Below, piece after piece: positions 62,061 through 64,000 of a stretch of 64,000 nucleotides of DNA; the stretch's first letter is position 1; the number at the start of each line of letters is the position of its first letter. The notes beneath the pieces were generated by a model. That model was not told the origin of the DNA. It did not search any database and saw only the letters and a list, made by a program, of their open reading frames with translations. Made by a program: the position numbers and the translations under genes. The DNA is taken from contig OZ021732.1 of the NCBI GenBank assembly GCA_963978545.1, positions 24,190,688 to 24,254,687 of the forward strand, read 5' to 3'. This DNA comes from Linyphia triangularis (lineage: Eukaryota > Arthropoda > Arachnida > Araneae > Linyphiidae).

Positions 62061-64000
62061 TATTAAAATTCTCTGGATGATGCTGGACATTTCTTTTCTC
62101 TTTACTCGTAAAATGATAATTATAAAATTATGATGAATCTAGTAGACATCTTTTTGTTTTATATATTAGTTTAAGGCAAAGTTGTATGGGAAAAATAGTT
62201 ATTTTAACTTGGTAAAATATGCATATTTATATCTAATGCACTGGTCATATCTGTGCTCCATGCGTTAATAGCTTATACAGTCCGTTTATAAATATCAAAA
62301 CTGATGTTTCCATTGTTATAAGACTAAAACACAGCGCACATTATAGGGGGCCTGCCTTGTCAAGAAGAGCCCAAGATTTCTTGAAATATAGATCTTGAAA
62401 ATAAAATTTTTTAAATTTATTGGATCCATACTACAAAACAAAAAGACCAAATAAAATCTGATTCTCTTTCCCCCCCCCCCCCCCACATGAGATGGAGAAA
62501 AGCGCCGCGTCTGTTTCTAACACAAGGTTCATCTTAAAACCCTTCCCTCGAAGAAACACTATCCGCTATCTGTATTTCCCCTTGTAAATCTCTGTGGATC
62601 ATGAAGACTGATAAGAAGCAGTTGGAATTGGTCTATCCATCACTACCATATAATAGAGTTATAGCCTTGGGAAATTGGTTAATTGGCCACATATGGTGCA
62701 TGTCTAAGCATTGACAAAAGACCAGTCATACCTTGGGGATGCACCGACAATAGTGTCCTTCAAAATGGGCTTGCAATATACAATTGATAAGGGGTGACCT
62801 CCTACCTTTTTTTAAAAAGAATTGCGAAATAGGCTTTCCACTTTTTCCTGACAGAAAACCCCATAAACATTGCGTTAATAGGAGTGTCCACTACAAAAGC
62901 TCACGTGAGTACATCGTTCAATTCATTTGCACGATATGCTCTTGTGTTTCAAAGGACATGTATGAGTTTGGAATAACATTTAATTTTAGTATGAGAGTCA
63001 AGATTCAGAATTTATACAGTTAAAATTGAATTTTTTTAAAACTAATTTCAAAAACTAGCTATTGATACCAATAAAAGTAAAATCTTTAAAGATTTATTTA
63101 TTTACAGTTTAAATAATTATTTTTCGAACGGCAGAGTTTACATTATGAAAAGCATTTGTTATTTGGGTAAATGGTATTTATATTTTTCATCGATTTAGAA
63201 AGAAAATTATAAATTCATTACTTATGTAAGTACGTATGTCCAGAAATTCATGCATATCTAATATGATTATCAATTCATTGTGTTTGTAATTTATGTAGAG
63301 ATTTTTTAATGTTTGAGAAGTACCAATTTCAATTTGCAGACAACGTTTTTCAAAATGTTAGGTCCTTTTGATTATTTTACCCTTCAGAAATACTGTTAAA
63401 AAGAGAAAAATTGTTAAAATTTTAAATACGTAATTATTTTGAAATCCAATACATTGATTTGCTTAAAAATGTTTGCTTTGAAATAAAAAATATCTAATAA
63501 TCATTAGTTATTAAATAAGTTTTTCTAAAATATCAGAAAATTCTGTAAAATTGTAATACTCGAACAATCGACAGCAAACATTTAGAATTGAATTTTTATT
63601 TTAAAATTTAAAACTTAAAAAAAAAAAATCTTAATATAGTTTTTTGTCTTATCCTTTCTAGTTTGTCGGGAAAATACGGTATTTTAGTATGCTGATTTAT
63701 ATATTTGTGTGTATTTATTTCTTGGCCTATTATGTTGAATATGCAATTACCTCGAATACCATGAAATGAATTTAAATGAGACTTTAAACTGTCTAAATAA
63801 AGGTCACATATTCTAAAATGCTGTTTTCAAAATGTCTGTTCGTTGCTTTTCTTTTCTGACAACAAACTACCCGTTGGAAATATTTTCTGGCTTATGGGAG
63901 TTTACCTCGTTATTTTTTGACCTAAATAAGCCAATAAAATAGCTTTCGGAAAATGTAACCTCTTACTAGGAATATATGACAGCCGATATGCATTTCACAA
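62061..64000. other. Terminal stretch, no recognised gene
   Basis: Presumed PELP1 intron 12 sequence, with a 15-nt C tract at 62470-62484. No exon-like segment with similarity to the PELP1 C-terminus was found; the remaining exons must lie beyond the window. Confidence 0.4.

Noticed and set aside
62784..63023. 79-codon open frame near the window end
   Set aside because: No recognisable domain, no flanking splice signals matching PELP1 phase, and AT-rich random character.
63341..63402. Possible PELP1 terminal exon after tttgcag
   Set aside because: It has an acceptor-like AG and would end at a stop after about 18 codons, but there is no similarity to PELP1 and the frame would omit the expected C-terminal region.

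Overview
The window looks like AT-rich animal nuclear DNA, probably from an invertebrate. Short exons sit between very long introns with GT...AG borders, and almost everything else is transposon-derived (hAT-like, Helitron-like, pogo/Tigger, Ty1/copia, a tRNA-related SINE, THAP fragments). There is no operon structure, and nothing in the sequence settles the species; an AT-rich arthropod is possible but unproven.

One real host gene crosses the window on the + strand. Twelve exons between about 10.9 kb and 61.0 kb join with matching intron phases into one open frame of about 413 codons. Block by block it follows the N-terminal helical-repeat half of PELP1/Rix1, a scaffold of the Rix1 (5FMC-type) ribosome-biogenesis complex. 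The 3' end, including the acidic and proline-rich tail expected of PELP1, lies beyond the window. The 5' end is uncertain: the ATG at 10916 or an upstream acceptor at 10825.

0-10.8 kb (upstream): two opposed THAP zinc-finger remnants around a palindrome near 1600; a Helitron-like element with a 148-bp tandem array (2.77-4.55 kb); two hAT-type insertions with 8-bp target-site duplications (5282-7567 and 8618-10178).

11.0-34.8 kb (introns 1 and 2): a 177-bp SINE, several CAGGG-ended elements with 5- or 6-bp duplications, a Tigger MITE, a copia LTR fragment, and a nested complex at 22.66-30.19 kb. In that complex a minus-strand Helitron-like element is split by a 3.4-kb element with about 1.25-kb inverted arms and by a 2.6-kb CAGGG element.

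34.9-47.4 kb (introns 3 and 4): a 1.35-kb CAGGGGTC element, a dead 3.76-kb hAT with an 8-bp duplication and a SINE inside it, and a 3.75-kb element carrying a nested 2.9-kb element.

47.5-64 kb (introns 5 to 12): more CAGGG elements, some ending within 75-150 bp of exons, a rearranged Tigger transposase, a dead hAT-like transposase with an in-frame 15-bp expansion, and a final stretch with no recognised gene.

The main stories are therefore a 50-kb PELP1/Rix1 gene with about 1.2 kb of coding sequence, and a well-preserved stratigraphy of transposon insertions whose borders can be read from duplications and empty-site comparisons.
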